The translations under genes were made by a program, and so were the position numbers. Of a stretch of 64,000 nt of DNA, positions 43,528-51,511 are shown in pieces. Each line of letters opens with the position of its first letter. Position 1 is the first letter of the stretch. The notes below the pieces were generated by a model. It did no database searches. It was not told where the DNA came from and worked only from the letters and a program-made list of their open reading frames with translations. Origin of the DNA: Cesiribacter sp. SM1 (GTDB lineage Bacteria > Bacteroidota > Bacteroidia > Cytophagales > Cyclobacteriaceae); assembly GCF_020178975.1 (NCBI RefSeq), contig NZ_JAHXBU010000044.1:1-64000 (forward strand), read 5' to 3'.

Positions 43528-44376
43528 TTAGAAGCTGCGGCGAAGCCCTCTGTTGCGGGTGCTGTCTTTTAGCATGCTGTCACCTTCATCAACTGTGGCA
43601 ATGTGTACCAGAATGGGGCTATCATACTCCATTCCCAGCAATTCTGCAGCATGCCCGCTGTGAACGCCAATCTCCAGCAAACCTATGCTGTTGAACACGG
43701 CAAACAGTTCGCCGGCGTCTACCAGGTTGTAGGTCTTGTGGATCTTATTGATCTGTTCACGCCCCAGCTTAATGCGGAACTTATCCGTTACCAGCTGCTC
43801 AAATTCATGCTGCACAATATTGGTCACCAGGTTGCCATAATGATCGATATGAATAATATGGCCGGCAATAAGCTGTTTGCTTAGCCTTGGCTTGCGCGGA
43901 ATCATCCGGTTAAAATACTGGGTAGGTTCCCCAAGGCTGCTAAGCGGGGTGCCTTGCGCCAGGAGTGCCGCGGCTGGTGCCAGTATGTCGCGGGCAGGGA
44001 AGGTGGTGTTGCGTGCCAGTTGCTTTTCCTCCTCGGTATGGCCCAGTATTACAATCTCATCAGGCTCTTTTTCGCTGATCAGGCCAAGCAAGCCATTATC
44101 AGTACCAACAAAATAGTGGCCCTCCATTTTAATGGCTATATAAGGCTCGCCCAGGTTACCGGTGGCATGTACGGCTACCAGGTGAACGCTGCCCTCAGGG
44201 AATTCACGGAAAACATTACCAAGCACAAAAGAACCATGTGCTATATTGAAATGTTCTATATGATGACTGATGTCTACGATCATCTGATCGGTTCGGATGG
44301 CCATCATGCGCGCCTTCACTGCTGCCACATAATGATCTGTGGTGCCGAAGTCGGACATAAATGTGATTATTGCCAT
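43528..44376 (-). CDS. SAM hydroxide adenosyltransferase (DUF62)
   Basis: This 282-residue protein belongs to the family that includes fluorinase and chlorinase. Landmarks are FMSDFGTTDHYVAAVKA near the start, VDISHHIEHFNIAHGS, and VGTDNGLLGLI. Most family members hydrolyse S-adenosylmethionine to adenosine and methionine using hydroxide. The Asp-x-x-Asp/His signature of that majority group is present, and nothing suggests a halogenating member. It is divergent from phoH, 98 bases apart. Confidence 0.9.
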   Translation of the reverse strand: MAIITFMSDFGTTDHYVAAVKARMMAIRTDQMIVDISHHIEHFNIAHGSFVLGNVFREFPEGSVHLVAVHATGNLGEPYIAIKMEGHYFVGTDNGLLGLISEKEPDEIVILGHTEEEKQLARNTTFPARDILAPAAALLAQGTPLSSLGEPTQYFNRMIPRKPRLSKQLIAGHIIHIDHYGNLVTNIVQHEFEQLVTDKFRIKLGREQINKIHKTYNLVDAGELFAVFNSIGLLEIGVHSGHAAELLGMEYDSPILVHIATVDEGDSMLKDSTRNRGLRRSF

Positions 44377-44403
44377 AGCCGAAGATGGATTTATTTCGTA
44401 GAT

Positions 44404-44432
44404 TTGATAGAAAACAAACTTACTGATTTTTG
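44404..44432 (+). promoter_or_regulatory. Possible phoH promoter
   Basis: TTG at 44404-44406 and GATTTTTG at 44425-44432 (one mismatch to TAnnTTTG) are 18 bases apart. Transcription would start about 35 bases before the phoH TTG start codon. Confidence 0.35.
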
Positions 44433-44474
44433 TAGAGGTTTAGAACTTGAGCAACCAATTTATTTAGATAGCCT

Positions 44475-45464
44475 TTGGTAGAAAAAGTCATTACGTTAGA
44501 GAACATTTCGCTGCCGGATTTCCTGGGAGTGGAAAATAAAAATATTCAGGAAGTAGCTGCGGCTTTCCCTAAAAGTAAGATCGTTTCCAGGGGAAATGAG
44601 ATTAGGATAAGGGGGTCTGCGCCTGAAATTTTGAAGATTAACGATATCCTGAACTCCCTGCTGCAGCACTATCACCGCTACGGTAAAGTAACCACCGATA
44701 ACGTTCAAACCTACCTGCAGCAGGAAGAGCAGACAGTGCTTGACAATGCCAATGACCAGACGCTGCTTTACGGCACCGGCGGCTTTGGTATCAAGCCCAA
44801 AACGCCTAACCAGCAAAAGCTGGTGGATGCTGTTATAAACAATGATCTGGTGTTTGTAATTGGCCCCGCGGGTACCGGTAAAACCTATGTTTCTGTTGCC
44901 CTTGCGGTTAAGGCGCTTAAGAACAAGCAGGTTAAAAAGATCATCATTACCCGCCCGGCGGTAGAGGCTGGCGAGAGTCTTGGTTTTCTGCCGGGCGACC
45001 TTAAGGAAAAAATTGATCCTTACCTGCGCCCGATCTATGATGCCCTGCATGAAATGATTCCCGGAGAAAAACTTAAGTTTTACCAGGAGAATGGCATCAT
45101 AGAAATTGCGCCACTTGCCTATATGCGTGGCCGTACCCTGCAGAATGCGTATATTCTGCTGGATGAAGCCCAGAATACCACCCCTATGCAGCTAAAGATG
45201 TTCCTGACGCGGATGGGGCCTAATTCTAAAGTGATTGTTACCGGTGATGTTTCCCAGATTGACCTGCCCAGCAGGCAAAAAAGCGGACTTATAGAGGCGC
45301 TTAACATTCTGGCTGGCGTAGAAGGCATAGGATTTGTACAGCTGGAAGGATCAGATGTGGTACGCCACAGGCTGGTACGCAAAATTATCGACGCTTACGA
45401 TAAAGCTGATGTAGGCGAATCCGGAAGAGGTAATAGCTATGGTGCAAGTAAAACAGGTAGCTAA
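44475..45464 (+). CDS. phoH: PhoH family ATPase
   Basis: This 329-residue cytoplasmic P-loop ATPase has Walker A in VIGPAGTGKTYVS and Walker B in ILLDEAQNTT. Also visible are TRPAVEAGESLGFLPGDLKEK and the C-terminal VVRHRLV motif typical of PhoH. The N-terminus contains a KH-like segment (SKIVSRGNEIRIRG), suggesting RNA binding; PhoH relatives are linked to RNA processing and starvation. The start codon is TTG, as no in-frame ATG fits. It overlaps the GNAT gene by 26 bases. Confidence 0.94.
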   Translation: MVEKVITLENISLPDFLGVENKNIQEVAAAFPKSKIVSRGNEIRIRGSAPEILKINDILNSLLQHYHRYGKVTTDNVQTYLQQEEQTVLDNANDQTLLYGTGGFGIKPKTPNQQKLVDAVINNDLVFVIGPAGTGKTYVSVALAVKALKNKQVKKIIITRPAVEAGESLGFLPGDLKEKIDPYLRPIYDALHEMIPGEKLKFYQENGIIEIAPLAYMRGRTLQNAYILLDEAQNTTPMQLKMFLTRMGPNSKVIVTGDVSQIDLPSRQKSGLIEALNILAGVEGIGFVQLEGSDVVRHRLVRKIIDAYDKADVGESGRGNSYGASKTGS

Positions 45465-45870
45465 CCAGCAGCAGCTGGATGCTGCTTTCGAAATTCGCCG
45501 TAAGGTTTTTGTAGTAGAACAGGAGGTACCTGCCGAGGAAGAGTACGATGAGTTTGAAGAAAGCTCACGTCATTTTCTGGCCTACACTGCCGAAGGTTTG
45601 CCCTGTGGCACTGCCCGCTGGCGGTATACCCCTAAAGGTATAAAGCTGGAACGTTTTGCCGTACTCGGGGAGCAGCGGGGCAAAGGAGCAGGGGCTGCGC
45701 TGGTGCAAAAGGTGCTGGATGATATATCCTCACAGCCCGATGCTGATGGCAAAACCCTGTACCTGCATGCCCAAATAACCGCAATGCCCCTGTACTCTAA
45801 ATTTGGCTTTAAGCCTGATGGGCCGGAGTTCCTGGAATGTGGCATACGGCACTATCTCATGAAAAAATAA
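45439..45870 (+). CDS. GNAT N-acetyltransferase
   Basis: This 143-residue GNAT-fold acetyltransferase has the acetyl-CoA pyrophosphate-binding loop LGEQRGKGAGAALV and a C-terminal TAMPLYSKFGFKPDGPEF, typical of the ElaA-like branch. Its start lies 26 bases inside phoH, so translation is probably coupled. Its acceptor is unknown; acetylation of a protein, RNA-related or small-molecule amine is possible. Confidence 0.88.
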   Translation: MVQVKQVANQQQLDAAFEIRRKVFVVEQEVPAEEEYDEFEESSRHFLAYTAEGLPCGTARWRYTPKGIKLERFAVLGEQRGKGAGAALVQKVLDDISSQPDADGKTLYLHAQITAMPLYSKFGFKPDGPEFLECGIRHYLMKK

Positions 45871-45881
45871 TATCAATATAA

Positions 45882-45916
45882 AAAAGAAGAGCAATGCTTG
45901 GCATTGCTCTTCTTTT
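45882..45916 (+). terminator. Bidirectional terminator
   Basis: AAAAGAAGAGCAATGC and GCATTGCTCTTCTTTT form a 16-base perfect stem with a TTG loop. It ends the phoH-GNAT operon and, on the other strand, the lipoprotein gene. Confidence 0.9.
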
Positions 45917-45983
45917 GGTTTAGAGAGATATCCTCAGATAAGGGAGTAGTTCTCTAAAAGTTTAATCTCTGTCTCTGTGCAGA

Positions 45984-46544
45984 TTACTGATCAGTGCCTT
46001 CATCACGCACATTTACATCAACATCTACATCTTTATTTCTAAGATTGTCCCACTCGCGCTCCCAGTCACGCAGGGTGGTGTTTACATCGTTACGCACACG
46101 TTCCCAGTTCTGTTCAGTAGAATTTTCTACTTCGTCAAGACGCTGGCTTAACCTGTCGCGCTCGCGCTGTATAGCCTGTTTGCTTTCTTCCCACTCCTGT
46201 CTGGTCTGGGCTTCTACGTTTTCACCGCCACGTTCCATATCAGCTTCGATCTGCTCCAGGGAGCGGTCTGCACGGTCAATATCCTGACGTAGCCTGTTTC
46301 TTACCAGCTCACGGTCTTCGTAAGCATATTCCTGGTCTATGTTATAATCTCCGTTTTCGTATTCTACAGTTGGCTGATTTATTCTTGTTTCTTCGGCTTC
46401 TACTATTTCTTCAGCTCCTTCATAAGTTGAGCCTTTTTGTCTGTTTGTATCGCCGTCGCAGGCGGCAAAAGTAGTTGCAAAAATACCAGCAACTAAAAGA
46501 GTACCTGCGGATTTAAAAATGTTATTGCGTTTCATAATATCCAA
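45984..46544 (-). CDS. Coiled-coil lipoprotein of unknown function
   Basis: This encodes 186 residues with a lipoprotein signal ending FATTFAACDG (lipobox AAC). An acidic stretch and a long Glu/Arg/Asp-rich coiled coil (about 70-170) follow. It is likely anchored to a membrane with the helix in the periplasm. ATG at 46535 is an alternative start giving a more regular signal. It shares strand with the MscS gene 21 bases upstream, so the two may be co-transcribed. Function is unknown. Confidence 0.7.
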   Translation of the reverse strand: MDIMKRNNIFKSAGTLLVAGIFATTFAACDGDTNRQKGSTYEGAEEIVEAEETRINQPTVEYENGDYNIDQEYAYEDRELVRNRLRQDIDRADRSLEQIEADMERGGENVEAQTRQEWEESKQAIQRERDRLSQRLDEVENSTEQNWERVRNDVNTTLRDWEREWDNLRNKDVDVDVNVRDEGTDQ

Positions 46545-46565
46545 AAAAATTGGTTCTCCCGTATT

Positions 46566-47468
46566 TTAACGGTTACCATTTTGAAAGGTTGCAGGCCACA
46601 TACTGTCCAGCTTTTCTCCACCCTTGATACCAAAATCCAGCGTACGGATTGGGAATGGAATCATGATGTCGTTCTCGTCGAAGGCTTTCTTGATGGCCAT
46701 GATCGCATTGCTCTGCGCCTCCAGGAAGTCGGGCTGTAACTTATAATCTACCCAGAACCTAACCTCAAAGTTGATGGAGCTGTCGCCAAACTCTTTATAG
46801 AAAAGCTGAATAGGATCGTTCTGCCTTACCTGCGGTACGGTTTTAATTGCATTAAGCACCACCTGTTTTACCTTCTCCAGGTCGTCGCCATAGGAAACAC
46901 CTACCGGCAGATCTACCCTTCTCTTGCCATAGGTGTTGTAGTTGGTGATGATGTTCTGAAAAACATCCTTGTTGGGAATAATGTGGTACTGGCCCTGAAA
47001 GGAACGAATAATGGTTGACCTCAGGCTCATGTCTGTTACGATTCCCATTTTATCCTTTGCCTCGATAATGTCGCCTTCGCGGAAGGGCATGCGAATGGCC
47101 ATGATGATGCCAGACATAAAGTTGGCGGCAATATCCTGGAAAGCAAAGCCAAGGGCCAGGCCAATAATACCGGCACCTGCCAGCAGGGAGGTAACAGTCT
47201 TGTCCAGCTGCAGCAGTCCCAGTGCAATAAAAGCACCAAACAATAAAACGGCAACAAATGCTATGTTCGCTAACAGGTGCTGGAGGGTGCGCTGCGGCGT
47301 TACCCGGTGCATAAGGCCTGCCACAAGTTTACGTGCCAGGCGGGCAATAAGGTAGGCAACTACTACAATTAGCACTGCCAGGGCAAAATTTGGCAGCATG
47401 TGTATAATGGCGCGGGCCCAGTTCTCCAGTTTGTCTAAAATAAGTTCTGATGCGTTGGCTATTTCCAT
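46566..47468 (-). CDS. Small-conductance mechanosensitive channel (MscS family)
   Basis: This 300-residue inner-membrane channel has N-terminal helices, a glycine/alanine-rich pore-lining helix (LLAGAGIIGLALGFAFQDIAAN) and the beta-domain with IMAIRMPFREGDIIE. The cytoplasmic region near residues 160-260 matches MscS. It releases solutes at low osmolarity. Length is typical for small MscS proteins. The coiled-coil lipoprotein gene lies 21 bases downstream. Confidence 0.93.
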   Translation of the reverse strand: MEIANASELILDKLENWARAIIHMLPNFALAVLIVVVAYLIARLARKLVAGLMHRVTPQRTLQHLLANIAFVAVLLFGAFIALGLLQLDKTVTSLLAGAGIIGLALGFAFQDIAANFMSGIIMAIRMPFREGDIIEAKDKMGIVTDMSLRSTIIRSFQGQYHIIPNKDVFQNIITNYNTYGKRRVDLPVGVSYGDDLEKVKQVVLNAIKTVPQVRQNDPIQLFYKEFGDSSINFEVRFWVDYKLQPDFLEAQSNAIMAIKKAFDENDIMIPFPIRTLDFGIKGGEKLDSMWPATFQNGNR

Positions 47469-47556
47469 ATGATTCTAAACAAGTTCCATTTTAAAACCTG
47501 AAGCTGCCAAAAAGGTTGAGAAGATACCCTTTCTTTCTTAAACAAAACTGTTTTAC

Positions 47557-49629
47557 ATGCAGCACTGGCTGGCTTTTCCATGGATTCGATACGTATTGTG
47601 GCTTATTCCGGGAGTTCTGGCTGCTTTCTACTTCCGGGGCTGGGGTATGCTTGCATTATATGTTGCCCTTACTGCAGCAGTGCTTTTACTGCTGTTGGTT
47701 TTTTTACTGAAAAAGAACAGTGCTGTTGCGCAACTGCTATGGGGAATTCTGGCTTTTGCCATGCTCCTGTGCTTTGGCTACTGGCGTACCACAATTTCGC
47801 TGGAGGTAGTAGCGCCTGCAGATGCCACTGCCGGTGTATGGTTTGCTTCGGTAGAGGAGGAGCCTGCCCAGACAGCCAGGAGCTACCGGTTCAGGGCCAG
47901 TGTGTGGGATACAGCCGGGGCTATAAACAAAACAGAGGCCCTGCTTACGGTTCCGCTAACTGCGGTAACAGACCCGCCCGTGCCCGGCCAGCTTTTGTTT
48001 GTAAAAGGACAGCTGCAGGAGGTGCCCGCACCTCTCAACCCGCAGGAGTTCGACTATAAAGATTACCTGGCCCTGCAGGGAATACACTACCAGCTTTTTA
48101 CACAGGCAGTGCTGCCCCTGAGTAAACATATAAATACACTTTCGGCTTTGGAGCGCACTGCCCTGGGCAGCAGAAAGTACCTGTTGCAGGTAGTGAGGCG
48201 CTATGTTACAGATCTGCAGGCTGCAGGGGTGGTGAGTGCCATGGTGCTGGGCCATCGTGCCGGGCTTGACCGCAGTTTGCGGCAGGCCTATGCAGATGCA
48301 GGAGTGATGCACGTACTGGCCGTTTCGGGGCTGCATGTGGGCATTGTGTACAGCTTTTTGCTGTTCCTCCTTCGTTATTTTCAGCGGGGCCTCTGGAAGC
48401 GCCTCTGCTGGCTTGCTCTTTGCCTGCTGGTATTATGGATATACGCATGGATTACAGGCCTTGCACCCTCGGCCATGCGGGCAGCCCTGATGTTCTCTGT
48501 TATTGCCACAGGTAAGGCCATCAAACTAAAGGGCAACATCTACAACTCAATTGGATTTTCTGCCTTTTTGCTGTTAGTGATCAATCCCCTCCTGATAAAG
48601 CAGGTAGGCTTCCAACTAAGCTATGCGGCAGTTATCGGCATTGTATACCTGCAGCCCCGGATTGTGCGCTGGTATCAGCCGGAGCATCCTTTTCTGAAAA
48701 AGTTATGGCAGCTGTTTACTGTAACCCTTGCTGCACAGCTGGCTACCTTTCCGCTGGGCCTCTACTATTTTCACCAGTTTCCTACCTACTTTTTTATCAG
48801 TAACATCCTGGCTGTTCCCCTGGCTTTCTTTATTCTTGCTGCCACACTGGTGCTGCTGCTTTTGCACTGGCTGCCCCTGCTAAATGTACTGATCGGCTGG
48901 GTTGTGATGCACCTGGCCATAGGATTGAACGATTGGGTGAACCTTACCGGACAGCTGCCCGCCAGCAGGCTGCTGGCATTCATCAACAGCTGGGATGCAC
49001 TGCTGCTTTATGCAGGCATCATCAGTCTGCTGGTGCTGCTGCGCCGCCGAAGTTTCTTCTGGGTGGGTGCTACTTTCTCACTTTTATTGCTGCTGGCCTG
49101 TAGTGGTATTTACAGAACGTACCAGCTCCGCAACCAGCGCCAGTTTACCATTTACCAGGTTTCCGGCCATACGCTCCTTCAGTTTGTGCATGGGCAGGAG
49201 GAGCTGCTGTTGCCCATAGGCCCGTTGCCAACAGAGCAGCAGCTGGGATTTCATGTAGAGCCTGCCCGCATAGCAGCTGGGGTAGCATCCAGCCCGGTGC
49301 ACCAGCAACTGCCCCGGGACTTTCAGCTGCCCTCACAAAGCATAAGAGGTGTACAGCTCTTAGTCTGGAATGGAATAACAGTGGCTGTGGTGGAGGGAGG
49401 AAAACCGTTGCTTCTTCCCGATGAGCCCCTTGAAGTAGATGTGCTGCTGCTGAGGAAAAGCCCCCGGCTTGCTCCGGAGTTTCTTCAGCAGGCCTTTAAG
49501 GTTCGGCACCTGGTGCTGGATGCCTCCAACAGCCGCTGGTACCGCCAGCAGTTTAGTTCTGCAGCAAATTCTTTAGATTTACCCTTTTATGTAACCTCAG
49601 ACAGAGGCGCATTTATTATTTCTTTATGA
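47557..49629 (+). CDS. ComEC/Rec2-family competence membrane protein
   Basis: This 690-residue membrane protein has an N-terminal DUF4131-like region with helices and an OB-like domain. The Competence domain follows (near 225-490, VLGHRAGLDRSLRQAYADAGVMHVLAVSGLHVGI). ComEC forms the DNA-uptake channel of natural transformation. The C-terminal part (about 510-690) is soluble and lacks the histidine/aspartate metal motif of the metallo-beta-lactamase domain in classical ComEC. The next gene overlaps by 4 bases (ATGA). Confidence 0.9.
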   Translation: MQHWLAFPWIRYVLWLIPGVLAAFYFRGWGMLALYVALTAAVLLLLLVFLLKKNSAVAQLLWGILAFAMLLCFGYWRTTISLEVVAPADATAGVWFASVEEEPAQTARSYRFRASVWDTAGAINKTEALLTVPLTAVTDPPVPGQLLFVKGQLQEVPAPLNPQEFDYKDYLALQGIHYQLFTQAVLPLSKHINTLSALERTALGSRKYLLQVVRRYVTDLQAAGVVSAMVLGHRAGLDRSLRQAYADAGVMHVLAVSGLHVGIVYSFLLFLLRYFQRGLWKRLCWLALCLLVLWIYAWITGLAPSAMRAALMFSVIATGKAIKLKGNIYNSIGFSAFLLLVINPLLIKQVGFQLSYAAVIGIVYLQPRIVRWYQPEHPFLKKLWQLFTVTLAAQLATFPLGLYYFHQFPTYFFISNILAVPLAFFILAATLVLLLLHWLPLLNVLIGWVVMHLAIGLNDWVNLTGQLPASRLLAFINSWDALLLYAGIISLLVLLRRRSFFWVGATFSLLLLLACSGIYRTYQLRNQRQFTIYQVSGHTLLQFVHGQEELLLPIGPLPTEQQLGFHVEPARIAAGVASSPVHQQLPRDFQLPSQSIRGVQLLVWNGITVAVVEGGKPLLLPDEPLEVDVLLLRKSPRLAPEFLQQAFKVRHLVLDASNSRWYRQQFSSAANSLDLPFYVTSDRGAFIISL

Positions 49630-50399
49630 ATACAATACGTTACCACATCCAAAACCGCATTGCATACATAACCTTAAACCGTCCCGAAAAACGGAATGCA
49701 CTGAATGCCGAAACCGTATCGGAGCTGAAGCAGGCTTTTAAGGAGGCTACAGCAGATAGTGCCGTAAAGGTTATCGTGCTGGGTGGCGAGGGAAAGGCTT
49801 TTTGTGCAGGTGCCGACCTGGCTTATCTTCAGCAGCTTCAAAACAATACCTTTGAAGAAAACCTGGCCGACAGCCAGCACCTGATGCAGCTCTTCCATCA
49901 GATTTACACCTTAAACAAGCCTGTAATAGCAGCCATAAACGGACATGCACTGGCTGGTGGTTGTGGCCTGGCAACTGTTTGCGATTTTTCTTTTTCTGTG
50001 CCAGAGGCAAAGTTTGGCTACACCGAAGTAAAGATCGGGTTTATACCGGCAATCGTTAAGGTATTTCTGCTTAGAAAAATAGGAGAGGGGAGGGCAAAAG
50101 AATTGTTGCTCGGCGGCCAGCTGATTACTGCCGATAAAGCAGCACAGTGGGGCCTTATAAACGAAGTGGTGGATACCGGTATGCTACAGCAGCGGGTTGA
50201 AACATTTGCCACCATGCTGTGTACGCAAAACAGTGGACAGTCTATGGCTTTAACCAAGCAAATGATAGCCAGGGTACAGGAGTTGCCGCTGGAAGAGGCC
50301 CTGCAGTATGCAGCAGAGCAAAATGCCGCTGCCCGGGCTACGGAAGACTGCCGCAGGGGTATCTCCTCTTTTTTGAACAAGGAAGAACTGGAGTGGTAG
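49626..50399 (+). CDS. Enoyl-CoA hydratase/isomerase
   Basis: This 257-residue crotonase-fold enzyme has the acyl-CoA oxyanion-hole motifs GKAFCAGADL and NGHALAGGCGLA, and the acid/base Glu in TEVKIGFIPA. It hydrates or isomerises 2-enoyl-CoA and can act in fatty-acid or branched-chain degradation. It overlaps comEC by 4 bases and precedes the deacetylase-like gene by 1 base, so the three form one operon. Confidence 0.9.
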   Translation: MNTIRYHIQNRIAYITLNRPEKRNALNAETVSELKQAFKEATADSAVKVIVLGGEGKAFCAGADLAYLQQLQNNTFEENLADSQHLMQLFHQIYTLNKPVIAAINGHALAGGCGLATVCDFSFSVPEAKFGYTEVKIGFIPAIVKVFLLRKIGEGRAKELLLGGQLITADKAAQWGLINEVVDTGMLQQRVETFATMLCTQNSGQSMALTKQMIARVQELPLEEALQYAAEQNAAARATEDCRRGISSFLNKEELEW

Positions 50400-50400
50400 T

Positions 50401-51303
50401 GTGTTGCCGCTAACCTACACCGGGCAATATTACCCTTCGCTGCCCGAAAACCATCGCTTTCCAATAGCTAAATATGCTTTGGTGCGGGAGCAGCTATTGT
50501 ACGAAGGGCTGGTGCAGCCTGAGCAGCTGCTCGATCCCGGCCTTTGCCCAGAGGAACATATTGTAAGAATACATACTTACCAATACTGGGAGCAGGCAAA
50601 AGCACTGAGCCTGCCACCCAAAGCTGTAAGGGAGCTGGGCCTGCCGTTGGTGACAGAAACGGTGCTAAGGGCGCAGAACAGCGTTCATTGCACACTCATC
50701 AGCTCCCGGCATGCCCTGCAAAGTGGTATTGGTATCCACCTGGGTGGTGGCACCCATCATGCCTTTGCGGGCAGGCCTGAGGGCTTTTGCCTCCTGAATG
50801 ATCTTGCAGTGGCTGCCGCATGGCTGCAGCAGCAGGAGGCCGGTATGCGGGTGCTCATCCTGGATCTGGATGTACACCAGGGCAATGGAACTGCCAGTAT
50901 CTTCAGGGAGGAACCGGGGGTATTTACCTTCAGCATGCATTGCAAAAACAACTATCCGCTGCGGAAAGAGCAGTCGGACAGGGATGTTGAGCTGCCTGTT
51001 GGCATGGCCGATGCTGCATACCTGCAGCTGCTGGAGCAGCAAATGCTGGATGTGGTGCAGCAGTTCAGGCCCCATATAGTGCTGTACCAGGCAGGCGTAG
51101 ATGTGCTGGCAGGTGATCGGCTGGGCAGGCTGTCGCTAAGCAAAGAGGGCTGCCGCCAACGCGACAGGCTTGTGCTTCGCTATTGCAGAGACAACAGGCT
51201 ACCTGTGGTGGTAACGCTGGGCGGCGGCTACCATTCATCCTTATCAGAACTTATTGATGCACATTGCAATACCGTTCGCACTGCTTTTCAGCTTTATGAA
51301 TGA
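50401..51303 (+). CDS. Histone-deacetylase-superfamily amidohydrolase
   Basis: This 300-residue arginase/deacetylase-fold hydrolase has the zinc site in ILDLDVHQGNGTA (Asp-x-His), the His pair in GGTHHAF and the C-terminal GGGYHSS. Bacterial members act on acetylated polyamines, acetoin or proteins. The start is a GTG one base after the stop of the enoyl-CoA hydratase gene, suggesting coupled translation. Substrate is unknown. Confidence 0.9.
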   Translation: MLPLTYTGQYYPSLPENHRFPIAKYALVREQLLYEGLVQPEQLLDPGLCPEEHIVRIHTYQYWEQAKALSLPPKAVRELGLPLVTETVLRAQNSVHCTLISSRHALQSGIGIHLGGGTHHAFAGRPEGFCLLNDLAVAAAWLQQQEAGMRVLILDLDVHQGNGTASIFREEPGVFTFSMHCKNNYPLRKEQSDRDVELPVGMADAAYLQLLEQQMLDVVQQFRPHIVLYQAGVDVLAGDRLGRLSLSKEGCRQRDRLVLRYCRDNRLPVVVTLGGGYHSSLSELIDAHCNTVRTAFQLYE

Positions 51304-51416
51304 GAGAACAGGGGCTTGTATAGCAGGAAAGGTTCAATGCTGATGAGCTGCAGCTGTTACAATTGGCTAAATAGCTGCTGATAATTCGGTTTTTGCAGGT
51401 TCAAATGGTGAAGATT

Positions 51417-51449
51417 TTGTGTTATTTTTGGTGCGGTCCCTTATTTTTG
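51417..51449 (+). promoter_or_regulatory. Promoter of the bacteriophytochrome operon
   Basis: TTG at 51417-51419 and TATTTTTG at 51442-51449 (exact TAnnTTTG) are 22 bases apart. A second exact TATTTTTG lies at 51423-51430, but no TTG is well placed for it. Transcription would start near 51456. Confidence 0.45.
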
Positions 51450-51467
51450 ATGTTTGGCAGAAGTTAT

Positions 51468-51490
51468 CTGGTATAATTCTGCTATACCAG
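51468..51490 (+). promoter_or_regulatory. Perfect inverted repeat before bphP
   Basis: CTGGTATA (51468-51475) and TATACCAG (51483-51490) form an 8-base perfect dyad with a 7-base spacer. It lies between the predicted transcription start and the ATG at 51512. It may be an operator or a leader hairpin; no T-run follows. Confidence 0.5.
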
Positions 51491-51511
51491 TACTAATATT
51501 TTCAATGATAT

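Noticed and set aside
43528-44376. Fluorinase or chlorinase linked with the halogenase-like gene
   Set aside because: It looks like the common SAM-hydrolysing DUF62 branch, and it is about 30 kb from the pigment cluster.
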